From the NCBI RefSeq assembly GCF_002796985.1, contig NZ_PEKX01000002.1:124001-188000 (forward strand): a stretch of DNA of 64,000 nucleotides, in the 5' to 3' direction. This document shows positions 39,979 through 48,923 of this stretch, in pieces. Position 1 is the first letter of the stretch. Every line of letters begins with the position of its first letter. The notes under the pieces are model-generated. The model was given only the letters and a program-made list of their open reading frames with translations, did no database searches and was not told the DNA's origin. The stretch is from Pseudomonas sp. GTDB lineage: Bacteria > Pseudomonadota > Gammaproteobacteria > Pseudomonadales > Pseudomonadaceae. A program made the translations under genes and the position numbers.

Positions 39979-42606
39979 TCAGGCCCAAGCAGCTGCAATA
40001 ACAGGTGATAGTGCTTGCTGATAATTAGAAGGGAGGGTGGTTTGACCTATAACTGGCGGAGAGAAAGCGGCCATGGCATCGATCAGTTTGTCCACATTGT
40101 TGGCCAATAATGTCTTCCCATCATTGGTTTTGAACTGCTCTATAGTGCGGCCATTGACGGGTGCCAGGAAGTCACTGATGATCACTTCGTCGGTGGTTCC
40201 TATGATTTTTATTGATAGGCCATAGGCTGAGTTCGTATCTTTGGAAAGCCAGAGTTGATCTGCGGAAATGCTGCTGCCAAATTGCAACGTATCTGTCTGT
40301 GTGAGGGTGCCTGCATTCCATGCTTCTATGATCGTATCGCGGTCGAAACCTCTGCCGAAGAGGTAAGTATCGTTTCCGTGCTCGCTTTTAAGCATGTCGT
40401 TTCCGGCTCCGCCGGAAAGTATGTTGTTTTTGCCGTTTCCAATTAATGTGTTATTTAAATTATTCCCGGTTATGGTTGTGGCGTGCTCGAATAATTGCCC
40501 TGTTTCAATGTTCTGATATTTGTTTAAGTCGAGGTTGACGAAGGATATGATCCAGTCATTTCCCTCGTTTTCATACTCTACGACACGGTCATTTATGTTG
40601 GTTAAATAGTAGCGGTCATCTCCAGTGCCACCATACAGGGTGTCTGTATCTGAGTAAGTGTTGTCGCCCTTGTTTCCTATTAAAAGATCGTTCCCTGCTC
40701 CACCATATATGGTGTCGTTGCCGTCGTATCCAGTTAGTTCATCATTTCCATCTTCACCATAAATTATGTTGTCGAGATTGTTTCCGAAAATTCTATTGTT
40801 TAAGCTGTTGCCTTTACCTTGAATGGCGTTGCCCGTTAGATGCAGGTATTCGACGTTGTTGGATAGTGTGAAGTTTACTGATGAATATACAGTGTCAAAT
40901 TCTGTGTAATTTGCGCTTATAGTGTCTTCATTGACACTGTCGTTGATGTTGTCAACATAATAGGTATCCTTCCCTCGCCCACCGTACATTGCGTCGGCTC
41001 CGATCCCGCCAATTAGTATGTCGTCGCCGTCGTCACCGTATAGAGAATTGTTGAGGTTGTTTCCTGTTATTATGTTGTTCGATTTATTTCCGGTTCCAAT
41101 GATTGCGCTCCCTGTCAAAGTAAGGTTTTCGACATTGTTGCTTAGAGTGAAATTCACACTGGCGTTGACAGTGTCGTTACCTTCGGCTGCGATCTCATTT
41201 ACAGTGTCCCCCAAATTGTCGACAATGTAAGTGTCATCACCCAATCCACCGTAAAGACTGTCGCTCCCTGTATCGCCATCTAGTGTGTCATTTCCGGCGT
41301 CGCCGATCAGTGTGTTGGCGTAAGTATTGCCAATCAGAATGTTGTCCAGCGAATTACCGGTTCCATTTATGGCGCCACCGGTAAGTGTCAGGTTCTCAAT
41401 GTTGCCTGCAAGAGTGTAATTGATGCTGGCATAGACTGTATCGGTACCTTCGTTGGCATTCTCGACCACTATGTCGCCAGTGTTATCGACGTAGTAAGTA
41501 TCATCGCCACCATTGCCACGCATGGTATCGGCTCCAACTCCTCCATTGATTACGTTGGCGACGGAATTGCCGATCAGGGTGTCGTTGTACGCCGAGCCCG
41601 TAGCGTTCTCGATGGTGCTGCTATAAGCGATGGTCAGGCAGTCTCGAACATAGGTTTGGCCATTGTGGAACTCTTTGCCGATGCTCGACCAAGTGCCCGA
41701 GTTCAGGTTAAGGGTTACCCCCAGTGTTTGGTTGCTTGCATCGATGGTGTCGATGCCGCCACTGTCGTAAATGGTTTCGAAGACAGAGGTGTTGGCCGCC
41801 CAGCTATAGGTGTTGTTCCCCGACTGATAGCCAGTGTTGACCCCATACAAGTATTGAATGGCGGCAATGTCATTGAGCATGAGCGAGGAGGGGAAGAAGT
41901 TGTTTGTGTAGCCAAAGCTGAGGCTTGAACCATCAAAGCTGTGATAGCTCATGACACTGTATTTGAGCTGGTCCTGGCCAGGTGCGGTCGGAATGGACCC
42001 TTCGTGTGGATGCATCAAACCCATGGCATGGCCGAGTTCATGCAGGAAGGTTTGATAGCCGTAAGTGCCTAACGCCGGGTTTTGATAAAAGTCGTCGTAT
42101 TTTGTGCCAAACCAGATATCTCCTGCCGGACCGGAGTTGCTAGGGAAGCGCGCATAAGCAGTACCCACGCTAGCGTCGGAGCTGCGCCCCCAACGTATGT
42201 CACCTGCACTGGTTGAGGTATCCGCTACTTCGGTGAAGCTGAGGTTGGATATATTCGAGTACACCTGCATTGCCTGGCGAGCCGCAGTGATTTGCGTAGA
42301 GGTCATGCTCAGCTGAGAGCCAGGTGTGGCCCATGAAGTGTACGTCGAGTTGGCAGATGAGAAGCTGAATGTGAGGTTGACGCCTTGGTTGAGGGCCGTT
42401 CCCCATTTCATTCCGGCAGACCCTCTGAATAGTAGGTTATCGATTCCGGCGACGTTGCTGCGTTGACTCAAATCGAACTGCAGCACATTCGCGCGACTGC
42501 CACTGATTCCGTTTCCGCCGCCGTTGTAGATCAAGGAGTATGCCGGAAGCTGGTCTTCGGCCGGTTCATTACTATTGCTTTGGTACTCTTGATTGCTATT
42601 GCTCAT
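39979..42606 (-). CDS. RTX serralysin-like secreted metalloprotease
   Basis: An 875-residue metzincin with a type I secretion C-terminus and no N-terminal signal peptide. The zinc motif is HELGHAMGLMH (H189, H193, H199; E190 catalytic), and the Met-turn is SVMSYHSF with M219. From about residue 340 to 720 there are blocks of calcium-binding nonapeptides (GGAGNDLLIG, GGLGDDTYIV) alternating with NNVENLTLTGSA-type strands. A C-terminal RTX-associated domain (DTLQFGSSISADQLWLSKD) precedes the secretion signal. It is larger than typical serralysins (about 480). Base composition is clearly AT-richer than the neighbours, suggesting transfer. The ATG at 42606 has AAGGA eight bases upstream. Confidence 0.9.
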   Translation of the reverse strand: MSNSNQEYQSNSNEPAEDQLPAYSLIYNGGGNGISGSRANVLQFDLSQRSNVAGIDNLLFRGSAGMKWGTALNQGVNLTFSFSSANSTYTSWATPGSQLSMTSTQITAARQAMQVYSNISNLSFTEVADTSTSAGDIRWGRSSDASVGTAYARFPSNSGPAGDIWFGTKYDDFYQNPALGTYGYQTFLHELGHAMGLMHPHEGSIPTAPGQDQLKYSVMSYHSFDGSSLSFGYTNNFFPSSLMLNDIAAIQYLYGVNTGYQSGNNTYSWAANTSVFETIYDSGGIDTIDASNQTLGVTLNLNSGTWSSIGKEFHNGQTYVRDCLTIAYSSTIENATGSAYNDTLIGNSVANVINGGVGADTMRGNGGDDTYYVDNTGDIVVENANEGTDTVYASINYTLAGNIENLTLTGGAINGTGNSLDNILIGNTYANTLIGDAGNDTLDGDTGSDSLYGGLGDDTYIVDNLGDTVNEIAAEGNDTVNASVNFTLSNNVENLTLTGSAIIGTGNKSNNIITGNNLNNSLYGDDGDDILIGGIGADAMYGGRGKDTYYVDNINDSVNEDTISANYTEFDTVYSSVNFTLSNNVEYLHLTGNAIQGKGNSLNNRIFGNNLDNIIYGEDGNDELTGYDGNDTIYGGAGNDLLIGNKGDNTYSDTDTLYGGTGDDRYYLTNINDRVVEYENEGNDWIISFVNLDLNKYQNIETGQLFEHATTITGNNLNNTLIGNGKNNILSGGAGNDMLKSEHGNDTYLFGRGFDRDTIIEAWNAGTLTQTDTLQFGSSISADQLWLSKDTNSAYGLSIKIIGTTDEVIISDFLAPVNGRTIEQFKTNDGKTLLANNVDKLIDAMAAFSPPVIGQTTLPSNYQQALSPVIAAAWA

Positions 42607-42679
42607 GTTGATTGTCCTTGAGTTACATCGATAAGCTCCAGTGCTTCGGAGCTTGAGTTTCGAGGAGGAGTGCTTCGGT

Positions 42680-44107
42680 CTATCGCTCTTCCAAACTTTC
42701 ATCCACATACCGCTTGAGTGGACTCAGGAAGTAATCGATCACTCTTTGCTGGTCTGTCTTTATTTCCGCACGCACACTCATGCCCGGTGCCAGCGGCATA
42801 TCTTGTTTGCCGACCCGGATATGGTTCTGTTGCAGTTCAATACGCAGCTCATAGAGCAGGCCGTGTTTGTCGTCTTCGATGGCGTCGTCAGAGAGGTCCA
42901 GCACCTTGCCGGTGAGCACTCCGTACTTGGTGAAGTTGAAGGTGTCGACCTTGACCGTGACGTCCTGGCCGGGATGCACGAAGCCGATGTCCTTGTTCTC
43001 CAGTTGCGCGATGACTTCCACCGGCTGGTCGCTGGGCACGATCACCATCAAGGGTTGGGCTTCGGTGACGACGCCCCCCACGGTATGCACGGCCAGTTGC
43101 TGAACGGCGCCGTCTACGGGGGCGGTCAGGCGGGTCAGGTTGTCGCGACTTTCTGCCTTGTGCAGTTCTTGCTGCAGGGCGGCGCTTTTCTGCTCGGACT
43201 GCTGGCGCAGGTCGAGCATTTGCCGGCGGGTCTGGGCGAGGAGGGTGGCGCGTCGTTCTTCAGCTTCCCGACGCGAGGCGGTGAGTTCCTGAACGCGACT
43301 CAGGTTTTCGCCGAGCTGGCGCTCCTGCGCCAATTCTTCCTGCTGCTTGCCCAGGTAATGGTGCTTGGGCACCAGTCCTTTTTCGGCGAGGCGGGCATAG
43401 TCGGCGGTGATGCGGCGTGTGATTGGCAGGCTCTGTTCGAGCTTGCGGGCGGATTGTTCGGCGGAGTGGATTTCGACAGTGCGTTGGGCAATCAGGGCGT
43501 CGCTTTGTGACAGGCTGCTGCGCAACTCTTCGAATTGGCCTTGCAGCCATTGATTGGCGGCCTGCTGTTGTGCCGGTGGCGCCTGGGGCAGATAGGGCGC
43601 GACGGAGCCGGGCACCTTTCGGCTGTCGATGGCATCCAGCAGTGCCTGTGCCCGGGCCGCATCGATCTGCGCGGCCAGCAGGTCGCTTTTCAGGCGCTCG
43701 ACGTCGGCGCCGGTCTGCGCGGAATCCAATTCCACCAGCAGATCGCCGGCTTTGACCACCTGACCGTCCCGTACATGGATGGCCTTGACCACGGCCACCT
43801 CATGGGACTGGATGACCTTGCTGTGGCCATTGGGCACGATGCGGCCGCTGGCCGTGGCCACCACATCGACTTCGCCGAAGCAGGCCCACACCAGGGTCAG
43901 CGCGGCAAACGCCATGATGATCCATTGCAGATAACGCGGCGCGGGGTGCGGCGGGGTTTCCTGCAGGGCAAGCGCCGCCGGGAGGAACTGCACTTCGTGG
44001 GGCTGGCACGGCGGCGGGGTTATGCTCTTGCGCCGTTGCCAGGCGTGGCGCCAGACCTGCCAGTAACGCTCGGCCAGTTGGCGACGGGGGCTTGCTGATT
44101 GGCTCAT
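42680..44107 (-). CDS. Type I secretion membrane-fusion protein (HlyD family)
   Basis: A 475-residue adaptor. A short cytoplasmic N-terminus precedes one transmembrane helix near residues 59-78 (YLQWIIMAFAALTLVWACFG). Then come the half-lipoyl motif TASGRIVPNGHSKVIQSHEVAVVKAIHVRDGQ (read in parts), a long periplasmic coiled coil (about 130-320), and the RLTAPVDGAVQQLAVHTVGG second half-lipoyl. It bridges the ABC exporter to an outer-membrane channel. It lies between the exporter and protease genes, 19 bp after the former. No TolC-like gene is in the window. Confidence 0.93.
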   Translation of the reverse strand: MSQSASPRRQLAERYWQVWRHAWQRRKSITPPPCQPHEVQFLPAALALQETPPHPAPRYLQWIIMAFAALTLVWACFGEVDVVATASGRIVPNGHSKVIQSHEVAVVKAIHVRDGQVVKAGDLLVELDSAQTGADVERLKSDLLAAQIDAARAQALLDAIDSRKVPGSVAPYLPQAPPAQQQAANQWLQGQFEELRSSLSQSDALIAQRTVEIHSAEQSARKLEQSLPITRRITADYARLAEKGLVPKHHYLGKQQEELAQERQLGENLSRVQELTASRREAEERRATLLAQTRRQMLDLRQQSEQKSAALQQELHKAESRDNLTRLTAPVDGAVQQLAVHTVGGVVTEAQPLMVIVPSDQPVEVIAQLENKDIGFVHPGQDVTVKVDTFNFTKYGVLTGKVLDLSDDAIEDDKHGLLYELRIELQQNHIRVGKQDMPLAPGMSVRAEIKTDQQRVIDYFLSPLKRYVDESLEER

Positions 44108-44125
44108 GTTCGATGCTCCCGGCCT

Positions 44126-46273
44126 TCAGCGCTGCTGCAGATGGTAAAGGTGCGAATACAGCCCCGACGACAGCGCCAGCAGTTGCTCATGGCTGCCTTG
44201 CTCGACGATCTGCCCGCGGTCGATCACCAGGATGCGATTGGCCTGGCGCACGGCGGAAAGTCGGTGGGCGATGATGATCACGCTGCGGCCCTGGCAGATG
44301 CGTTGCATGTTCTGCTGGACGATGCGTTCGGACTCGTAGTCCAGCGCACTGGTGGCTTCGTCGAAGATCAGGATGCGCGGGTTGCCCAGCAGCGCGCGGG
44401 CGATGGCGATGCGTTGGCGCTGGCCGCCGGAGAGCGATGCACCATGTTCGCCAACCACAGTGTCGTAGCCCTCGGGCAGTTCGAGGATGAACTCATGGGC
44501 GCCGGCCAATTGCGCGGCCTGCATGACCGCTTCCAGCGGTACGCCAGGGTCGGCCAGGGCGATGTTCTCGCGGATGCTGCGGTTGAACAGCATGTTCTCC
44601 TGCAATACCACGCCGATCTGCCGGCGCAACGAGGACACCTCGGCCAGCGCCAGGTCCATGCCATCCACCAGCACCCGGCCACGATCCGGCACGTAGAGAC
44701 GTTGCAGTAGGCGGGTGAGGGTGCTCTTGCCGGAGCCGGAGCGCCCGACGATGCCGATGACTTCGCCAGCGCGGATATCGACGCTGATGCCGCGCAGGAC
44801 TTCCGAACCATCGCTGCGGTAGCGGAAGTGCACCTGGTCGAACTCGATGCGACCGCGCAGCGGTGGCAGCGAACCGCGTTGCCCGGTGCCGGCCTCACTG
44901 CGGGTATTCAGAATGTCTCCCAGGCGTTGCATGGAGACAGCCGTCTGCTGGAAGTTCGGCCACAGCTGAGCCAGACGCATGATTGGCTGGGCGACACGTC
45001 CCGCCAACATGTTGAAGGCGATCAGTTGGCCGACCGACAGTTGCCCGTCCATCACCAGGCTCGCACCGAGCCAGAGTGTGGCCACCGTGACCAGCTTGCC
45101 GATCAGACCAACGCCTTCGTTGGCCAGAGTGGACAGCACCTGGGTGCGAAAACTGGCGGCCACATAAGCGGCCAACTGATTGTCCCAGCGACGTGCGGAC
45201 TGCGGCTCGACCGCCAGCGCCTTGAGCGTATCGATGCCATTGAGCGACTCGACCAGGAAGGCCTGGTTCTCCGCGCCCCGGTTGAAGCTCTCCTGCAAGC
45301 GAGCGCGTAGCGGCGGCGTAATGAACAGAGAAATCAGCACATACAGTGGCAGCGACAGAATCACCACCAGGCTCAGCCAGCCGCTGTAAGCCAGCATGAC
45401 GGCAATGAAAACCACGCAGAACAACAGGTCCAGCACCAGGGTCACGGCGTTGCCGGTGAGAAAGCTGCGGATGTTCTCCAGCTCGCGCACCCGTGCCACA
45501 GAATCGCCTACCCGACGGGCATGGAAGTAGGCCAGGGGTAACGCAATCAGGTGGCGATACAGGCGCGAGCCCAACTCCACATCGATGCGGCTGGCGGTGT
45601 GGGCGAACACATAGGTGCGCAAGCCGCTGAGCAGGCTCTCGAAGATCATGATCGCCAGCAGGCCGATGCACAGCACGTTGAGCGTGGACAGGCTGCGATG
45701 CACCAACACCTTGTCCATCACTACCTGGAAGAACAGTGGTGTGAGCAGCGCGAACAGTTGCAGGCAGAAAGATGCCAGTAGCACTTCGCCGAGTAGCTTG
45801 CGGTATTTGACGATAGCCGGGATGAACCAGGTGAAATCGAAGCGTGCCAGGTCTCCGGTTGTAGAGGCTTGGGAGCGCAGCAACAGCAGCGTGCCGTTCC
45901 AGCGCCCCGTCAGTTCCTCCAGCGAAAGCGTCTGTGGACGTTCAGTGCCTGGGATATGGACCAACGCCTTGCCCTGGTCGACGCGGGCGAGGATGAAGAA
46001 GGTCCCGTCGCGAGCTTCGGCGATTGCCGGAAGCGGGGTTTGTGGCAAACGTTCGGGCCGTGTCTGCACGGCTTTGGCTTTCAGGCCGAGCTTGCGGGCG
46101 GCAAGGATCAACTGGTCCCGATTGAAAACGGAAGAATGATCGGAGAACTCATGTTGCAGTTGCTCGGCACTGGCGGCGATGCTGTGGAAGCGCGCCAAGG
46201 TGACCAGACATTCGAGGCCGCTATCGAGTGAAGGGGGCGGGGGTGGGGCGTCCGATCGTTCCGGAGCGTTCAT
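44126..46273 (-). CDS. Type I secretion ABC exporter (HlyB family, C39-like N-terminus)
   Basis: A 715-residue exporter. The N-terminal about 125 residues are a peptidase-C39-like domain (LVTLARFHSIAASAEQLQHE) that seems to lack the catalytic cysteine, as in HlyB, where it binds the RTX substrate. Six transmembrane helices follow. The ATPase domain has Walker A GRSGSGKST, signature LSGGQRQR, Walker B ILIFDEATSALD and H-loop IIAHRLS. The start ATG at 46273 is the first of the cassette. It drives export of the adjacent RTX protease with the HlyD partner and a TolC-type channel from elsewhere. Confidence 0.94.
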   Translation of the reverse strand: MNAPERSDAPPPPPSLDSGLECLVTLARFHSIAASAEQLQHEFSDHSSVFNRDQLILAARKLGLKAKAVQTRPERLPQTPLPAIAEARDGTFFILARVDQGKALVHIPGTERPQTLSLEELTGRWNGTLLLLRSQASTTGDLARFDFTWFIPAIVKYRKLLGEVLLASFCLQLFALLTPLFFQVVMDKVLVHRSLSTLNVLCIGLLAIMIFESLLSGLRTYVFAHTASRIDVELGSRLYRHLIALPLAYFHARRVGDSVARVRELENIRSFLTGNAVTLVLDLLFCVVFIAVMLAYSGWLSLVVILSLPLYVLISLFITPPLRARLQESFNRGAENQAFLVESLNGIDTLKALAVEPQSARRWDNQLAAYVAASFRTQVLSTLANEGVGLIGKLVTVATLWLGASLVMDGQLSVGQLIAFNMLAGRVAQPIMRLAQLWPNFQQTAVSMQRLGDILNTRSEAGTGQRGSLPPLRGRIEFDQVHFRYRSDGSEVLRGISVDIRAGEVIGIVGRSGSGKSTLTRLLQRLYVPDRGRVLVDGMDLALAEVSSLRRQIGVVLQENMLFNRSIRENIALADPGVPLEAVMQAAQLAGAHEFILELPEGYDTVVGEHGASLSGGQRQRIAIARALLGNPRILIFDEATSALDYESERIVQQNMQRICQGRSVIIIAHRLSAVRQANRILVIDRGQIVEQGSHEQLLALSSGLYSHLYHLQQR

Positions 46274-46703
46274 TGCTGTACTTCCTGTCAGCGGGGCGTT
46301 TGGGCAGCGCTATCCCCATGTCGGAAGTTATGTTCGTTCAGCTCGTATTCAGCAATGCTGGTGTAAGGGAAAGGCTCTAAATTAGATGTTTCAGGCGGGT
46401 GGTTACCCCATGTCTCTCATGGGGGCGGAATTCGTCCTAGCTCTTTCGGGTGAGTCGCAGCTCGAGAGAAGTGAGCAGGCCAATATCAGGCGATGGCAGT
46501 AGCGGTTGCTCGATCCAGGTGGTCGGCGAGGTTTTCGTGCTGCGCTACAACAGCAAGCTGCCGACGCGCTCAAGGTGCGCTACCCGAGATCGTCGAGCAG
46601 GCTTGCGCGGAGTAACGCCGGGCCGCCTGCTCTTTGTAGGAGCTTGCTTGCGAACAAATTTTCCGTTCGGTGCCGCCGGGCGGCTTCGCGAGCACGCTTG
46701 CTC
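46274..46703. other. 430-bp junction with gene remnants
   Basis: The upstream part (46274-46489) is the AT-richer promoter side of the secretion cassette and shows no gene. It is followed by the ecotin fragment (46490-46615) and a degenerate REP pair (46636-46707). This is a scar-like junction between the cassette and the older chromosome. Confidence 0.6.
46490..46615 (+). pseudogene. Decayed 3' fragment of an ecotin gene
   Basis: The fragment encodes VVGEVFVLRYNSKLP, against VVGDGFVLRYNSKLP in intact ecotin, with 31 consecutive identical bases ending at 46564. Then it loses about 25 bases, changes frame (KVRY matches EVRY), changes frame again, and ends in IVEQACAE-stop, aligning with KVEKARAE-stop. 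No upstream ecotin sequence remains apart from a weak match near GATGGCA. It cannot make ecotin. It has the same orientation as the intact gene at 38394 and lies on the other side of the RTX cassette. Confidence 0.85.
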
Positions 46704-46707
46704 TTAC
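46636..46707. repeat. Degenerate REP pair
   Basis: GTAGGAGCTTGCTTGCGAAC at 46636 and TTCGCGAGCACGCTTGCTCT to 46707 are drifted versions of the GTAGGAGCGAGC family, located at the 3' end of the GT41 gene. Confidence 0.65.
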
Positions 46708-48686
46708 GACTGCTGCGTTGTCACGACTGCGGTGCGTTCTTCCGGCCTATCGCAGTGATGCTGCCAGATGGCCCGGTACAAGGCTTCCAGATCGTGGGTG
46801 AAGCGCGCTGTATCGAACAGTGGCGACTCCATTCTTGCGGTGCCCAGCCGCTGGCGCAGTTCATCACGCTTGGCCTTGTCGAGAGCCAGCGCCTTCAGGC
46901 GTTCGAAATAGTCCTGTGCATCCTTCGCCACCAGCTCATCGAAACCGTGGGCCTTGAGCAGGCTGCCGGCCACGCGGTTGGTGAAGGTTTCGCCGAGGCG
47001 CGTCATCAGAGGCACACCCGCCCATAGCGCATCGCTGGCGGTGGTGTGCGAGGTGCAGGGGAAGCTGTCCAGCGCCAGATCGGCCAGGGCCAGGCGGGCC
47101 AGATGTTCCGCTTGCTTCAGGCGCGGGGCGAACACCAGTCTCTCGGCCTCGACTCCGCGCGCCAGCGCTTCCCGGCGCAGGTTGTCGCGGGCTTCTTCGG
47201 CTTCGGGCTCCAGCAGCCAGAGTACGCTGCCAGGAACCTCCCGCAGCAGGCGACACCAGAGATCGAATTCGCCCGGATTGAGCTTGAGCAGTTGGTTGAA
47301 GCTGCAGAACACGACGGCGTTTTCCGGTAAACCCGCTTCGGCACGGCTAGGTGGGGCGCCCAATGGCCGGCCGCGGTCATTGGGCTGGTAGCTGTGAGGC
47401 ATCAGCGCCAGCGCCTCGCTGAAATGCTCGGCGTGCGCGGGCGGCGTCACGGTAGCGTCACCGATCAGGTAATCCGCCAGTCGCGGATGCCCCAGGCTGC
47501 CGGGATAACCCAGCCAGTTGACGATCACCGGCGCCGGGCGCAGGGCTGTGATGCCCTGGCGCGCTCCGGTGGTGTAGCCCTTCAGGTCCACCAGGATGTG
47601 CAGGCGCTGCTCCGCGATCAGCCGCGCTGCCGCCTCGTCGGACAGCTCGCGCAGGTCGTGGCGCGGCAGGCCCGTCGCGGCGAGGCGACGGGTGAAATGG
47701 TCATCGCGTTCAGGGCTGTAGTCGAATAGCTGGATGTCCACCTTCGTGCTGTCGTGCGCCTCCAGCACGCCCATCATCAGGTGCATCGTGGCGTGGCCAT
47801 AGAAGTCGCTGGACAGGTAGCCGATGCGCAGGCGCTCGCCCGTAGCGGGCTCCCCCGCCAGCGGCGTAGCCGCCAGCTCCGCCGCCCAGCAGGACTCGGC
47901 ATAGTGGCGCGCGGCGTCGCGGTGCAGCTCGGGAGTGAGGGCGGGCAGGTTGATCAGGCTCCAGGGTGTGGTGCGTTCCTGCGTGGGGTTTTGCAGTTGT
48001 TGCAGCAACGCGGCATCCACCTCCGCCAGTCGCGGCCAGTCCGCCAGATTGCGCAGTACGAATTGCAGGTCGCCCCAGTGCCGGGCCTTGCTGAACCACT
48101 GCGCGGCTTCGGCGTAGCACTTGCGCTTTTCCAGCGCACGGGCCAGTTCCAACTGCAGGTCGGTGTTGTCGGGGCTGATCTGCAGCGCCTGGTTCACCAG
48201 CGCAATCGCCGCCTCGCTGTAGCCGCGTTCACGCAGGTGGTTGGCCAGGTTCTTGTAGGCCAACACGTAGCCCGGCTCACTGGCGATGGCCTGGCGGTAG
48301 AGCTGCTCGGCCTCAGCGTACTGGCGTTGGTGATTGAGGATGTTCGCCAGGTTGTTCGCCGCCTTGGCGTTGCCCGGCTGCAGCTTCAGGCAGTTGCGGA
48401 AGGCCGCTTCCGCCGCGCGGTCATCGTTCAGGGCGCGCTCGGCCAGGGCCAGGTTCAGGTAGAAGGTGCCGTCCTTGCGCAGCATCAGGGCTCGCGTGAA
48501 CAGTTCACGCGCCTGCGCCGCCTTGTCCTGCATCAGACAGGCCGCGCCGCAGAGATGCAGTACATCGGCGTTGCGCGGTTGCGTACGCAGCAACTGCCGC
48601 GCCAGGGTCTCGCCACGGGCGAGGGCGCCGCCGTTGAGCGCATCGACGATGCTTTGCAGGGACGGACTGGGTTGGCGCTGGCGCAT
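46704..48686 (-). CDS. TPR-containing GT41 (O-GlcNAc-transferase-like) protein
   Basis: A 660-residue protein with about five to six tetratricopeptide repeats (residues about 35-205, for example NAKAANNLANILNHQRQYAE and VLAYKNLANHLRERGYSEAA). A bacterial GT41/SPINDLY-type catalytic region follows from about residue 285 (LRIGYLSSDFYGHATMHLM), through VIVNWLGYPGSLGHP, VVFCSFNQLLKLNPGEFDLW and the donor-site CTSHTTASDALWAGVPLMT. Such proteins transfer sugars to protein Ser/Thr or Asn, or to flagellin and adhesins. It lies immediately beyond the RTX secretion cassette on the same strand but has normal GC content. Confidence 0.88.
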   Translation of the reverse strand: MRQRQPSPSLQSIVDALNGGALARGETLARQLLRTQPRNADVLHLCGAACLMQDKAAQARELFTRALMLRKDGTFYLNLALAERALNDDRAAEAAFRNCLKLQPGNAKAANNLANILNHQRQYAEAEQLYRQAIASEPGYVLAYKNLANHLRERGYSEAAIALVNQALQISPDNTDLQLELARALEKRKCYAEAAQWFSKARHWGDLQFVLRNLADWPRLAEVDAALLQQLQNPTQERTTPWSLINLPALTPELHRDAARHYAESCWAAELAATPLAGEPATGERLRIGYLSSDFYGHATMHLMMGVLEAHDSTKVDIQLFDYSPERDDHFTRRLAATGLPRHDLRELSDEAAARLIAEQRLHILVDLKGYTTGARQGITALRPAPVIVNWLGYPGSLGHPRLADYLIGDATVTPPAHAEHFSEALALMPHSYQPNDRGRPLGAPPSRAEAGLPENAVVFCSFNQLLKLNPGEFDLWCRLLREVPGSVLWLLEPEAEEARDNLRREALARGVEAERLVFAPRLKQAEHLARLALADLALDSFPCTSHTTASDALWAGVPLMTRLGETFTNRVAGSLLKAHGFDELVAKDAQDYFERLKALALDKAKRDELRQRLGTARMESPLFDTARFTHDLEALYRAIWQHHCDRPEERTAVVTTQQS

Positions 48687-48883
48687 GAAGATTCTCCGGA
48701 ATGGGACGCCGGATATCTTCGGTAAAACTCGCCTTGGATGAATCGGAAATGGCTGTCAGGGATCCCTGAAGCTGTAGGCCTGTTCCACTTTGCCGTCGCT
48801 GGCGTCTCCGCTGACCGAGACGACTTCAGCCGATGCGCGGGAATTGCGGGTACGGCAGTGGGTGGAGTGTGCCGTACATGGCA

Positions 48884-48915
48884 GAACGCCCCGCAACCTT
48901 GGCTGCGGGGCGTTC
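48884..48915 (-). terminator. Strong hairpin after the chitin operon
   Basis: GAACGCCCCGCA / TGCGGGGCGTTC, a perfect 12-bp stem with an 8-base loop, nine bases after the hexosaminidase stop. It ends the chiP-chiQ-hexosaminidase transcript. Confidence 0.8.
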
Positions 48916-48923
48916 GCGGTCGA

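Noticed and set aside
40200..41930. Internal repeats within the RTX gene as a possible CRISPR or satellite array
   Set aside because: The repeats are in frame, diverged, and encode calcium-binding nonapeptides of the RTX protein.
44126..44700. HlyB-type exporter as an active bacteriocin-processing peptidase
   Set aside because: Its N-terminal C39-like domain shows no catalytic Cys-His pair that I can identify, and the neighbouring substrate is an RTX protein with a C-terminal signal.
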